64,000 bases of DNA from Parabacteroides sp. TM07-1AC (GCF_003480915.1 NZ_QUKD01000013.1:1-64000); one strand, 5' to 3'; positions 42,203 through 51,591 are shown, numbered from the stretch's first letter. Translations and numbers: made by a program. Notes: generated by a model not told the origin, from the sequence alone.

Positions 42203-44638
42203 TTACTTTTTTAGAGTTAACAACTTAGATTCAATATAACTACATATAACACCAACAACAATACCGACTATCAAAGCCGCCGGCATAATCCACAGAACTT
42301 TAATATTGAATATCTCAAAGAATGCAATCAAAACGGCTGTAAGCAGGGAGATCAATCCGGCAATCACAGTCCCTCTGTTTGTTGCAAACGGGATAAACAA
42401 GGCCATAAAAAACAAGACAAATAAAGGAGCCACCACCAAATTGACGACTTTGATCACAACATCGAGTAAGTTTCCCGTCACATAAGAAATCAGGAAACAG
42501 GAACAGGAGATCACAATACCCAGAATAGCGGATATTGTCTTTATCATTTTCAAATCAGAAACAGGATCACTTTTTTTCTTCCGTACCCGGTTGATTATAT
42601 CCTCCTGAATCACAGTGGAAGAAGAATTTAAACCGGAAGACAAACTCGACATCGCTGCGGCCATAATAGCTGCAGCGATCAGTCCGGTAATACCGGCCGG
42701 CAGCCCGATCAGGATAAACCGGGGAAACAACGTATCTGCATCCTGGTATATGGTAGTACCTTCTACCATCTGTCCCGGGAAATAAGTAAAATAGGCCATG
42801 ACCATCAATCCCACTACAGCCAGTAATAACTGGATACCACACGAGGCTGCCAATGATATTTTATATGAGCGGCTTGCCGTACGGGCGTCCTTAGTTGCCA
42901 AATACCGTTGAATCGCCATCTGATCCGACCCTGCCGTACAAACCTGCCAAACCAATGTCATAATAAAGATATTCCCGACAGTCATTCTTTTCGTTGCATT
43001 GATAGAAAAATCGACGGACTCCCAGTGAGCAAACAGAGCCGGATTCAAAAAAGCATCGACAGAACCGACCTTCCACCCGATAACCACAATAGCCAGTATA
43101 ACACCGACGAACATCACTACTGTTTGTAATACATCCGTCATAACTACAGCTTTCAAACCTCCCATCGTAGTATAGACTACTGTGATCAGCACCAGTATGA
43201 TACTGATAGCCGGAACCATTTCCTGAGATAACCCCAATATAGGAATAAGGGCAGAATCGACTGTCGCATATACTATTGTCGACATCCAAAGGAACCGTAA
43301 AGAAAGAAAAAAGACCGTAGCCAGATTACGTGTGCCTTTTCCTAACTTTATCTCCAAAATCTCATAGGCACTCGTTACCCTCATCGACATAAAACGAGGT
43401 ATCAGATATTTACCGACAATCCAGTTAGCTACAGGAAAAGCGGCAAGTCCTGTAAAAACGACCGGACCATATTTGATCATCTCCCCCGGATAAGCCAGGT
43501 AACTCAATGTGCTCAACAAAGTCGCAAACAAGGATATACCGATCATCATGGAATTCATGGACCTTCCTCCCAGTACATAATCACTGGCAGTCTTATTCTG
43601 TTTGGAGGAAGAATATCCGACCATCAACATTAACAAAAGAAAAACTACGACAACCGACCAATCCAACCAGGTAAATCCCTGAGTTTTCTGTACGCCATTC
43701 ATTTTTAAAATCGCGTATGCCCGGGCGGATTGTATATCCCTCCACCCTTCCGCACTGATCAGGCCCTCATCCCCGTCTCCTTCTTCAAACGAATCCGTAA
43801 TGAATGACCAATCCTCCCGGTCACCTATTTGACCTAAAGCCACATAAGCCTCATATCGTTCTGTTTTTCCACCTGTAACAGCCAGATCACGCAATTTGAT
43901 TCTGATCCGTCCTATTTCTTCTCTGAAAGTGTTCTTATCGGGACAAGTCGTAACAGCGCCATGTAATAAAAAGGCCACACAAGGAGAACTCAATGGTTCT
44001 GCCAAAGCCCATGATACAATTTTTTTCCAGTGAATTGTATCAAAAACACCCATATAACTTAAACCGTAAGCCATGACCTTACGGTCCGTCTCTTTACCGG
44101 AATCAAGAACTGAAAACAACAACGTATAATCTAACGGCATAGAAGATGTTGAATTGTAAACACATCCCCACTTAAGATAAGCCTGCAACAGCCCGTTACC
44201 GATCGGATCGTCTTCTATTACAACAGCCGGATATTCTTTCAAAGAAACTCGTAACTTTGCCAGACTTTCCGCTGCATGTATCTTATCCGGACTATCCGGA
44301 TTGAGGTATATCTCCAATATTTTATCGACATAAGATGCCTTTTCCTTCTCATCCAACGCTGCATTGGCCCAACACCTGAAATATCCGATTCTTTTTTCCG
44401 GAATAGAAGAAACATACTCGAAATCTTTCTTTAAAATAGTTTGTACCTGTGGCTTATAGCCAACCTGACAAAGGAATTCCAAAGCATGAATCTTATTCCA
44501 AAAAGAACTGTCCCCTGTTTGTTTCAAGAGATATTCAGAGGCTTTATCAACGACATCTGCCTGAATCTTCTGTGCATTCACTCCGAAAAGAATGATTGAC
44601 AAAAGAACAAACACAATTATTTTAGCAGATTTTTTCAT
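42203..44638 (-). CDS. Fusion of a periplasmic helical-repeat domain and a sodium:solute symporter
   Basis: 811 aa. Residues 1-23 are a signal peptide. About 24-325 form an alpha-helical HEAT-like domain (IHAAESLAKLRVSLKEYPAV; YEAYVALGQIGDREDW) expected in the periplasm. From ~330 come about 13 transmembrane helices of the SSS family, with the TM1-TM2 signature DYVLGGRSMNSMMIGISLFATLLSTLSYL and TM helices to the end. Ordinary SSS proteins are ~500 aa and lack the domain. Between a NanA-type aldolase and a sialidase-like protein, sialic acid or a related keto sugar is the likely substrate. The extra domain may act as a tethered receptor (inference). Confidence 0.9.
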   Translation of the reverse strand: MKKSAKIIVFVLLSIILFGVNAQKIQADVVDKASEYLLKQTGDSSFWNKIHALEFLCQVGYKPQVQTILKKDFEYVSSIPEKRIGYFRCWANAALDEKEKASYVDKILEIYLNPDSPDKIHAAESLAKLRVSLKEYPAVVIEDDPIGNGLLQAYLKWGCVYNSTSSMPLDYTLLFSVLDSGKETDRKVMAYGLSYMGVFDTIHWKKIVSWALAEPLSSPCVAFLLHGAVTTCPDKNTFREEIGRIRIKLRDLAVTGGKTERYEAYVALGQIGDREDWSFITDSFEEGDGDEGLISAEGWRDIQSARAYAILKMNGVQKTQGFTWLDWSVVVVFLLLMLMVGYSSSKQNKTASDYVLGGRSMNSMMIGISLFATLLSTLSYLAYPGEMIKYGPVVFTGLAAFPVANWIVGKYLIPRFMSMRVTSAYEILEIKLGKGTRNLATVFFLSLRFLWMSTIVYATVDSALIPILGLSQEMVPAISIILVLITVVYTTMGGLKAVVMTDVLQTVVMFVGVILAIVVIGWKVGSVDAFLNPALFAHWESVDFSINATKRMTVGNIFIMTLVWQVCTAGSDQMAIQRYLATKDARTASRSYKISLAASCGIQLLLAVVGLMVMAYFTYFPGQMVEGTTIYQDADTLFPRFILIGLPAGITGLIAAAIMAAAMSSLSSGLNSSSTVIQEDIINRVRKKKSDPVSDLKMIKTISAILGIVISCSCFLISYVTGNLLDVVIKVVNLVVAPLFVLFFMALFIPFATNRGTVIAGLISLLTAVLIAFFEIFNIKVLWIMPAALIVGIVVGVICSYIESKLLTLKK

Positions 44639-44668
44639 CTTATGAATTTCTTTGTTAGTATTACTCCA

Positions 44669-45568
44669 TTAAAGCCAACTGATTGTTTTCAAATCATTTT
44701 CCAAAGATTTAATTTCCGAAACAGAGAGATTTTGTAAAGGTAAACGGCAAGGTCCGCAGTCAATCCCCATTACAGAAAGGATTGCTTTAATACCCACAAC
44801 AGCATTGACATACTTAACCATGATACGGATCAACTTATTTGCATCCGCCTGTATATCCACTGCTTTTTGAAGCTCTCCTTTATTGAATGCCTGAAGTAAC
44901 TGATTGAATAACGGAGCAGATACATTATAAGATGTTCCGATCCCGCCGGTTGCTCCCAGAACCAATCCGGTCAACAGGGTTTCATCATGGCCATGCAAAA
45001 TATCGAACATCTTATCGTTATAATTTATACATTCCTGCATTTCCATTGAATTATAGGACGTATATTTTATACCATTCAATGTCGGAATCTCGGAAGCCGC
45101 TTTTTCTAAAAAGGCCGGCATATGAATATTCACCCCCGAGGTTGTCGGAATATGATAATAATAATAAGGTATGCCCGGAGCTTTCTCCGCAATCAGTTTA
45201 TTAAACTGTACCAGTTCTTCTACCCGGTTAGGTTGTAAAAAACAGGGCCCCATAGCAGAGATAGCATCCGCCCCGATGAGACCGGCGTGAACAGCCAACT
45301 CCGATGATATCCTGTAACTGGTACTGCCGACATGAACCAATATTTTAAGCCGGTCGGAAAACTTCATCCAGGCTTCAGCGACTTTTTTACGCTCTTCCGT
45401 GTCCAGGAACAAACTTTCCCCTGTAGTTCCGCAAACAAAAACACCTGCCACTCCCAGTTTAATTAGATGCTCCGCATAAGCATCGATCGCTGTGAGGTTG
45501 ATATCGCCATTCTTTTCCATCGGTGTAACCGTGGCGGCAATAAGCCCTTTAATTTTAGTCTTCTCCAT
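44669..45568 (-). CDS. nanA: N-acetylneuraminate lyase / DHDPS-family aldolase
   Basis: 299 aa (beta/alpha)8 aldolase forming a Schiff base. Motifs: GLIAATVTPM near 9, the FVCGTTGESLFL carboxylate-binding loop near 44, YYYYHIPTTSGVNI with the catalytic Tyr near 140, and Schiff-base Lys in LNGIKYTS near 170. Spacing and the GTTGES/YYYHIP pattern favour N-acetylneuraminate lyase over DapA. Substrate is still an inference because no nanE-type epimerase or kinase is in the window. 30 bp downstream of the regulator gene. Confidence 0.85.
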   Translation of the reverse strand: MEKTKIKGLIAATVTPMEKNGDINLTAIDAYAEHLIKLGVAGVFVCGTTGESLFLDTEERKKVAEAWMKFSDRLKILVHVGSTSYRISSELAVHAGLIGADAISAMGPCFLQPNRVEELVQFNKLIAEKAPGIPYYYYHIPTTSGVNIHMPAFLEKAASEIPTLNGIKYTSYNSMEMQECINYNDKMFDILHGHDETLLTGLVLGATGGIGTSYNVSAPLFNQLLQAFNKGELQKAVDIQADANKLIRIMVKYVNAVVGIKAILSVMGIDCGPCRLPLQNLSVSEIKSLENDLKTISWL

Positions 45569-45597
45569 AACTTGTCATTTAAGGTTGATAATCTATT

Positions 45598-46320
45598 TCA
45601 ACTACTCATTTTCCTGTATTCTTCAATATACAACTGATAAGCCATCAAATGCCGCCTGATCACCTCTTCATACTCATTCTTATTCCTATTCCTCAAAGCC
45701 TGAAGAATATCTTTATGAGAAGCCTGAAGTTTCTCCTTCTTCATTTTATTATTGAATACATCAAACTCATCATAATTGTCATGAATATAGCGATACATAG
45801 GGATCAGCATTTGCTGTAAGTCCATAATAATCTGATTTCCTGTAATAGCATACATCCGGGAATGAAACTCCAGTTCATCTTCCATAGAAACTCTCACTTC
45901 CCCCAGAACGACTTCTTTGGCCAAAATACTTTCCAGATCTTTAATATCCTTATCCGTTATCCGATTCAGCAAAGTGGGAATAATTCCCAGTTCAAGCGTA
46001 TACCGTAGTTCAAGCAGATCGATAATCGTATCCCTACCTAACATCTGAGGATTGATCAACTTCTCCAAATTTTTCCTTATGTCCGGTTCCTGCAGGACGA
46101 TCCCTCTCCTTTTACGGCTGTCCAGGATACCTAATGAACGTAAACGGCTTAAGGCTTCTCTGACAACGTTACGCCCTACTCCCAGTTGTTCCGACAGTTC
46201 TTCTTCATGAAGTAACCGGTCACCGGGCTTTAAGTTCTTCTCCTTAATATATTTAAGAAGAGACTCTTCCACCAGATCAACCAGGGTGGTAGTTTCCGTA
46301 TTAATCTTTAATGATTCCAT
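45598..46320 (-). CDS. FadR-type GntR transcriptional regulator
   Basis: 240 aa. Winged helix-turn-helix at about 11-75 (GDRLLHEEELSEQLGVGRNVVREALSRLRSLGILDS) and a helical FCD ligand-binding domain at about 95-225, with the metal/ligand residues in FHSRMYAITGNQ. First gene of the operon leading through nanA, the symporter and the sialidase-like gene. It probably senses the imported sugar or an intermediate and represses this operon. Candidate operator at 46348-46364. Confidence 0.9.
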   Translation of the reverse strand: MESLKINTETTTLVDLVEESLLKYIKEKNLKPGDRLLHEEELSEQLGVGRNVVREALSRLRSLGILDSRKRRGIVLQEPDIRKNLEKLINPQMLGRDTIIDLLELRYTLELGIIPTLLNRITDKDIKDLESILAKEVVLGEVRVSMEDELEFHSRMYAITGNQIIMDLQQMLIPMYRYIHDNYDEFDVFNNKMKKEKLQASHKDILQALRNRNKNEYEEVIRRHLMAYQLYIEEYRKMSS

Positions 46321-46347
46321 AGTATTATAATTATGTGTTATATGTAT

Positions 46348-46364
46348 GACATATTAAATATGTC
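46348..46364. promoter_or_regulatory. Candidate operator for the GntR regulator
   Basis: GACATAT (46348-46354), TAA, ATATGTC (46358-46364): perfect 7-bp inverted arms around a 3-bp spacer, 28 bp upstream of the regulator's start. FadR-type regulators bind such palindromes. Position fits autoregulation and control of the divergent exporter gene. Confidence 0.55.
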
Positions 46365-46533
46365 CCACAAATATAAATGATGATTATAATATTAGCAAGC
46401 ATTATAAGTAATTTATTTTGTTAAAAATCAAAACAGAACAAATAAAGAATTGAATATCAATGAATACAAGTTTAAAAAAATCCCCCTACATTTTAATATT
46501 CTTTCAAAAGAGTACAGTAAGCCAAAAACCCAT

Positions 46534-46541
46534 TACCTTTG
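46534..46541 (+). promoter_or_regulatory. -7 box of the EamA exporter gene
   Basis: TACCTTTG followed by C, 22 bp before the ATG at 46564. It fixes the start at 46564: the longer open frame from 46450 begins upstream of this promoter with a TTG. Confidence 0.7.
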
Positions 46542-46563
46542 CCCGTGTTTTAATGAAGGCAAA

Positions 46564-47505
46564 ATGAAATCAGCAGCTTATAAAGGGCACCTGGCCATGC
46601 TGGGAGCCAATATTTTGTGGGGATTGATGTCACCGGTATCAAAAGCCGTATTATCTGCAGGTCCTATCAGTGCATTATCGCTTACTACCTTTCGCATGGT
46701 AGGGGCGGCAATCGTATTCTGGCTCGCTTCCCTCTTTACGAAAAAAGAACATGTCAATCATCAGGATCTGATGAAGCTATTCTTTGCAGCGCTACTGGGG
46801 ATCGTACTGAACCAGGGGTCATTCATCTTCGGAGTCTCCCTGACTTCACCGATCAATGCCTCTATCGTCACGACCACAACACCCATCATCACAATGATCA
46901 TTGCAGCCTTCTACCTGAAAGAACCTGTGACAGGAAAAAAGGTTATCGGTATATTTATAGGAGCTGCCGGAGCGTTATTGCTTATCCTAAGCAGCCAGGG
47001 CACCGGTACCGGCGGAGGGAAAAGCAGCAATATATGGGGAGACCTGCTCTGCCTGCTCGCGCAGTTCAGTTTCTCATTCTACTTCGTGCTATTCAAAGGA
47101 TTGATCGGCAAATATTCTCCGATCACATTGATGAAATGGATGTTCACGTATGCAACTATCTGTACGATACCGTTCTCCTACAACCACATTGCAGGCATCG
47201 ACTTCCTGCATCTTCCTACTGAATTATATATGGGTATCGCCTATGTCGTACTGGGAGGAACATTCCTGCCCTACTTATTTATCCCTATCGGACAAAACCT
47301 GTTGCGCCCGACAGTAGCCTGCATGTATAACTATGTACAACCGATCGTGGCATCCCTGATAGCCGTACTTTGGGGAATGGATACTTTCGGGGTAATGAAA
47401 GGTATCGCCGTTGCTCTGGTATTTTCCGGCGTATATATCGTGACACAGAGCAAATCGAGAGCACAACTGGAAGGTTATCAGGCCGCACAGGGCAAGCCTG
47501 AATAA
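46564..47505 (+). CDS. EamA/DMT-type transporter
   Basis: 313 aa with ten transmembrane helices in two EamA repeats (AMLGANILWGLMSPVSKAVL and NIWGDLLCLLAQFSFSFYFVLFKGL begin the halves). Such proteins usually export amino acids, nucleosides or other metabolites. Divergent from the GntR regulator with a shared 243-bp control region. The family's C-terminal helix is followed by a charged tail (SKSRAQLEGYQ). Confidence 0.9.
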   Translation: MKSAAYKGHLAMLGANILWGLMSPVSKAVLSAGPISALSLTTFRMVGAAIVFWLASLFTKKEHVNHQDLMKLFFAALLGIVLNQGSFIFGVSLTSPINASIVTTTTPIITMIIAAFYLKEPVTGKKVIGIFIGAAGALLLILSSQGTGTGGGKSSNIWGDLLCLLAQFSFSFYFVLFKGLIGKYSPITLMKWMFTYATICTIPFSYNHIAGIDFLHLPTELYMGIAYVVLGGTFLPYLFIPIGQNLLRPTVACMYNYVQPIVASLIAVLWGMDTFGVMKGIAVALVFSGVYIVTQSKSRAQLEGYQAAQGKPE

Positions 47506-47516
47506 CCATACCTTAT

Positions 47517-49055
47517 TTATTCGTTCAACAACCGGCAATAACCATAAATTGCCGGTTTATTTATATCTCCCTGCTGATATAATCCCGGACGGGAAATACG
47601 GTCCCAACGGACAAGAGACTTTACAGCCTCCGGCGAAAGCGAGTACTCCAATTCTTTCCATTTCCTGCCGTCTTCACTATAGGAGAACGAACAATGAACA
47701 CCCTCCTTCACACTCATCCGGAGATACAAAGAAGAGGCAGGTTGTTTCATATCCGCCAGAACCATCTCCTTTCCGTCATTCACCGCTTTCAACTTCAGAC
47801 GGTCCGCTTCACAGCCAAGTGTAAGCATGTTCTTGTCATCTCCATACATAACAACCCCTTTCCAACTCTCATTCCGGTTTACAACAGCCGTTTCCAACGT
47901 ATAATCGGCTGTCACCGGACGAAGGCAAAGTGCATTCCCCGTACCTACACCCTGTTTAGGAGAACCGCTCAGTAACAAATTTCCCGCTTTCAGTTCCGTT
48001 TTCACATCTGCATACGGATAATTCCAACTCCATTCGGGACGAAGAGCGGTCGCAGTAAAATCATCGGCAAAATCAAAAGCCGGTTTTTGTACACAATCGG
48101 TAAACGGCATTGGTTGTACCATGCTGGCATATTCACCCGTAACAAAGTAAGGCCAGTTGTCGCCCCCCATCCTCATTTCCTGCAGATGCGGCTGACGTCC
48201 CTGATAAAAATTATTCCCATTGCTGTATGCATGGCAAAGATAAAACATACGCCCGTCAGGAGTTGTCGTCAGCGTACCATGTCCGATAGACAGGATATCT
48301 TTTCCTCCATGCAGAATAGGATTACCTTCATACTTCTCATACGGGCCAGCCAACTTTTGGGAACGGGCCACCGCTACCGCATAATCACTATCCGGACCAC
48401 AACATCCGTTCACGGAATATATAATGTAATAATACCCGTTCATTTTAAACCAGTGCTGTCCTTCCATACCCCGTCTTTCGTCATCCCGGAGCAAACAGAA
48501 AGGTTCCCCATCCAAACGCAGACCGTCGTCGGTCAGTTTACAGGCGAACAACTCGATCGGACGCTGGTCCAGCCCGTATGCCTTCCAGCTGATATAAAGC
48601 TGCCCGTTATCTTCCAGGATAAAAGCGTCGATCGCTTCCTTTCCGAACTCGACAACCGGACCGTAATCTTTGAACTCTCCCGTCGGAGAATCGGCTACAG
48701 CCACCCCGATACATGATATATTATCAGACTCTTTACGGGCTGTATAATAAACATACACTTTCCCTTTGTGGTAATACCACTCCGGAGCCCAGAAAGAAGA
48801 TTTGGTCCAGTCCGGCTTCCGGTCGAATACATGTCCCTCCGGTTTCCAGTTGACTAGATCGGAAGAAGAGAATACCGGATAATAAGGAGCCCATTCCGAG
48901 GAAGTTCCGGTTGCATAATAAGTCTCCCCGATCCACATGACGGATGGGTCTGCCAGATCTCCGTGAATAACAGGGTTGGAAAAATAAGTCTGCTGCTGTG
49001 CCAGCCCGAAAGTAGCGGATGCCGAGCACAATAGTATTGTCAATAGCTTTTTCAT
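47517..49055 (-). CDS. Glycoside hydrolase family 43 protein
   Basis: Exported beta-xylosidase or alpha-L-arabinofuranosidase type enzyme. 512 aa. Signal peptide ends FGLAQQ. The five-bladed GH43 propeller runs to about 320: catalytic base Asp in GDLADPSV near 33, pKa-modulating Asp in EAIDAFILED near 143, and acid Glu in RRGMEGQHWF near 193. The C-terminal ~180 residues form a concanavalin-like beta-sandwich (DDFTATALRPEWSW onward), as in GH43_C2 modules. Solitary gene whose last codons overlap the terminator of the convergent transporter gene. Confidence 0.9.
   Translation of the reverse strand: MKKLLTILLCSASATFGLAQQQTYFSNPVIHGDLADPSVMWIGETYYATGTSSEWAPYYPVFSSSDLVNWKPEGHVFDRKPDWTKSSFWAPEWYYHKGKVYVYYTARKESDNISCIGVAVADSPTGEFKDYGPVVEFGKEAIDAFILEDNGQLYISWKAYGLDQRPIELFACKLTDDGLRLDGEPFCLLRDDERRGMEGQHWFKMNGYYYIIYSVNGCCGPDSDYAVAVARSQKLAGPYEKYEGNPILHGGKDILSIGHGTLTTTPDGRMFYLCHAYSNGNNFYQGRQPHLQEMRMGGDNWPYFVTGEYASMVQPMPFTDCVQKPAFDFADDFTATALRPEWSWNYPYADVKTELKAGNLLLSGSPKQGVGTGNALCLRPVTADYTLETAVVNRNESWKGVVMYGDDKNMLTLGCEADRLKLKAVNDGKEMVLADMKQPASSLYLRMSVKEGVHCSFSYSEDGRKWKELEYSLSPEAVKSLVRWDRISRPGLYQQGDINKPAIYGYCRLLNE
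47529..47556 (+). terminator. Terminator of the transporter gene, inside the GH43 3' end
   Basis: AACCGGCAAT (47529-47538) and ATTGCCGGTT (47547-47556) form a perfect 10-bp stem followed by TATTTATAT. It lies within the last codons of the GH43 gene on the opposite strand. Confidence 0.65.
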
Positions 49056-49094
49056 GGTCTATTCATTAATTAATAACACATAACGGAAAAAAAG

Positions 49095-49142
49095 AAGCCG
49101 TATTCAAATGAGTAAATTCATATTGAATACGGCTTTTTTTTA
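49095..49142. terminator. Bidirectional terminator
   Basis: Perfect 13-bp stem AAGCCGTATTCAA (49095-49107) with TTGAATACGGCTT (49123-49135), T-runs on both sides. On the minus strand it ends the tetR-fabH-fabG-rluA-like set before the GH43 gene. Confidence 0.88.
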
Positions 49143-49162
49143 TTTTATCTCTTTTTATTCCG

Positions 49163-49837
49163 TTATAACCCTTCGGATATACTTTTCCATAGATTATCGT
49201 CAGGCACGGGAGCTATGATCTGTATGTTCTGTTTGGATACCGGATGGATAAATTCGGCACTGCGGGAATGCAGGCTGATGCCACCGTCTTTATTCGAACG
49301 GTCCGCTCCATATTTAAGATCCCCTTTGATCGGGCATCCCATTTTTGCCAGCTGGCAACGTATCTGGTGATGGCGTCCTGTTTTCAGATCTATCTCCAGC
49401 AGGAAATAATTATCCGAGCGGGCAATCACCTTATAATGCAAAATCGCTTTCTTGGAGTCCGGACGTTCAGTATCATAAGCATAACTCTTATTCTGTTTTT
49501 CGTTGCGGACCAGCCAGTGAACCAGTTCGCCTTCTTCTGCCGGAGGACAATTCTTAACGATTGCCCAGTAGGTCTTTTTCACCTCTCCCAAACGGAACAT
49601 CTCGTTCAGACGGGGTAAAGCCTTACTTGTCTTGGCAAACAGAACGACACCGCTGACAGGACGGTCCAACCGGTGAGTCACACCTACATAAACGTTTCCC
49701 GGCTTGCAATACTTCTCTTTCAGCCATGCCTTGAGCATTTCCGAAAGAGGAGTATCACCGGTCTTATCTCCTTGTACAATCTCGCGGCACGTTTTATTTA
49801 CCGCGATGATATGATTGTCTTCGTAGATAACTTCCAT
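49163..49837 (-). CDS. RluA-family pseudouridine synthase
   Basis: Isomerises uridine to pseudouridine in RNA. 224 aa, catalytic domain only, no S4 domain. Starts VIYEDNHIIAVNK, the catalytic Asp is in VTHRLDRPVSGVVLFAKT near 56, then KTGRHHQIRCQLAKMG near 158 and GISLHSRSAEFIHP. The exact RNA target cannot be told. Starts 1 bp after fabG ends, so cotranscribed. Confidence 0.92.
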   Translation of the reverse strand: MEVIYEDNHIIAVNKTCREIVQGDKTGDTPLSEMLKAWLKEKYCKPGNVYVGVTHRLDRPVSGVVLFAKTSKALPRLNEMFRLGEVKKTYWAIVKNCPPAEEGELVHWLVRNEKQNKSYAYDTERPDSKKAILHYKVIARSDNYFLLEIDLKTGRHHQIRCQLAKMGCPIKGDLKYGADRSNKDGGISLHSRSAEFIHPVSKQNIQIIAPVPDDNLWKSISEGL

Positions 49838-49838
49838 A

Positions 49839-50585
49839 TTACATATTCATGCCGCCGTCTACCTGAATCACCTGGCCCGATACATAAGCAGACAGGTCAG
49901 AGGCAAGGAATGTTGCTACATTTGCCACATCTTCGGTAGTACCGCCACGACGCAAAGGAATCTTCTTGTTCCATTCTTCTCTCACTTCTTCCGGCAGTTT
50001 AGCAGTCATATCCGTGATAATGAAACCCGGAGCGATCGCATTCGCACGGATACCGCGTGAACCCAGTTCCTGAGCTACCGATTTAGCCAGACCGATCATA
50101 CCGGCCTTTGAAGCTGAATAGTTGCTCTGACCAGCGTTACCATGAACACCGACAACAGAAGACATATTGATAATGTTACCTGCACGTTGTTTCATCATGA
50201 TCGGAGTACAGGCATGGATGAAGTTGAAAGCAGATTTCAGGTTCACATTCAGAACAGCATCCCACTGGCCTTCGCTCATACGCATCATCAGACCGTCTTT
50301 CGTAATACCGGCATTGTTTACCAGGATATCGATACGACCGAAGTCTTTCGCGATCTCTGCCACTACATTGTGAGTATCTTCAAAGTTGGCAGCGTTAGAA
50401 GCATAACCTTTTGCCTTTACACCTAAAGCTTCGATTTCTTTCTGTGTTGCTTCACCGTTTTCATCGATAACCAGGTCTGTAAATGCAATATTCGCACCTT
50501 CAGAGGCAAACTTCAAAGCGATGGCTTTACCGATACCGCGTGCAGCACCGGTTACAATAGCTACTTTTCCTTCTAATAATTTCAT
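49839..50585 (-). CDS. fabG: 3-oxoacyl-ACP reductase
   Basis: NADPH-dependent reduction step of fatty-acid elongation. 248 aa SDR. TGAARGIGKAIALKFA near 11 (cofactor loop), LVNNAGITKDGL near 87, Ser in MSSVVGVHG, catalytic YSASKAGMIGLAKS near 153, and a closing VSGQVIQVDGGM. An imperfect hairpin (50602-50629, no T-tract) lies in the 53-bp gap before it and might lower or stabilise downstream message. Confidence 0.95.
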   Translation of the reverse strand: MKLLEGKVAIVTGAARGIGKAIALKFASEGANIAFTDLVIDENGEATQKEIEALGVKAKGYASNAANFEDTHNVVAEIAKDFGRIDILVNNAGITKDGLMMRMSEGQWDAVLNVNLKSAFNFIHACTPIMMKQRAGNIINMSSVVGVHGNAGQSNYSASKAGMIGLAKSVAQELGSRGIRANAIAPGFIITDMTAKLPEEVREEWNKKIPLRRGGTTEDVANVATFLASDLSAYVSGQVIQVDGGMNM

Positions 50586-50638
50586 ACTATTTCTTTTTTA
50601 TGAAGGGCAAAAAAATGTTTTGCCCCTTCCTGTTTATA

Positions 50639-51583
50639 TTAACACTGTATCAGACAAGCACCGGCAGAATAACCGCCACCGAATACCGTCAGGCAAACCA
50701 AATCACCTTTCTTGAATGAATGATCGTTTTGGGCATATACCAAAGCAGAACTTACAGAACCTGTATTACCCAACTCTTCGATATTATGCAGGAACTTTTC
50801 TTCCGGCAACCCCAGTTGTTTGGCTATATTCGACATGATGCGCATATTAGCCTGGTGACCGATGAAATAAGTCAGGTCGTCCAGCTCAAATCCGTTCTTT
50901 TCCAACAGATACAACGCATTCTTAGGCATATAGGTACAAGCCTGGATAAACACGTCGCGACCTTCCGGCATCTGGATACCTCCGTCACGCGGACGCAACT
51001 GAACACCTTCCGGACCTTTGCTCAAATGTCCCAGACCTTGTGTAAATATCTCAATGATATGAGGATCTTTTTCCGTTACACGTTCTTTAGAGATAAAGAA
51101 CGCCGCTGCCGCATCTCCCCAAAGGTGACCGGCTTTCGGATCTGTCTCGTTATAATAAGCTGAATTCTTATCTGCCGAAAGGATCAAAGCCTTTGTCGCC
51201 TTGCCCATAGCAAAATAACCTTCCACAACTTCCAGTGCATTTAAAAAGGAAGAGCAGGCAGAAGACAGATACAAAGCTTTCGCCTCTGTAATATTGAACT
51301 CACGCTGCGTATAATGAGCCGCGGTGGCTACTGTATCATACGGAGAATAGGATGCCGAAATAATCAAATCGACCTCCGTAATGTCATATGGCAATTTTGG
51401 CAGTGCATCACGTACGGCTTCTATGCCCATTGTACAAATATTCTCTTCCGGTTTGGCCTTGGACCGGGTCTTAATACCCGTACGCTGTTCAATCCACTCA
51501 CTTGTCAACCCGTTTAATTCCAAAAAATGTTGGTTGTGCACCCGCTCTTCAGGCACATAAAACCCTGTTGCATTAATAAACAT
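50639..51583 (-). CDS. Ketoacyl-ACP synthase III (FabH-type)
   Basis: Condenses an acyl-CoA starter with malonyl-ACP, or a related thiolase-fold reaction. 314 aa. Catalytic Cys in YLSSACSSFLNALE near 108, His in FIGHQANMRI near 240, Asn in LGNTGSVSSALVY near 272, and the closing FGGGYSAGACL. Not certain to be the housekeeping FabH: linkage with fabG and a TetR regulator could mean a dedicated role in branched or long-chain lipid synthesis. Confidence 0.9.
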   Translation of the reverse strand: MFINATGFYVPEERVHNQHFLELNGLTSEWIEQRTGIKTRSKAKPEENICTMGIEAVRDALPKLPYDITEVDLIISASYSPYDTVATAAHYTQREFNITEAKALYLSSACSSFLNALEVVEGYFAMGKATKALILSADKNSAYYNETDPKAGHLWGDAAAAFFISKERVTEKDPHIIEIFTQGLGHLSKGPEGVQLRPRDGGIQMPEGRDVFIQACTYMPKNALYLLEKNGFELDDLTYFIGHQANMRIMSNIAKQLGLPEEKFLHNIEELGNTGSVSSALVYAQNDHSFKKGDLVCLTVFGGGYSAGACLIQC

Positions 51584-51591
51584 CTCTGGTT

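Noticed and set aside
46450..46563. N-terminal extension of the EamA exporter
   Set aside because: It begins with TTG and lies upstream of the -7 promoter box at 46534-46541. The protein family starts at the Met at 46564.
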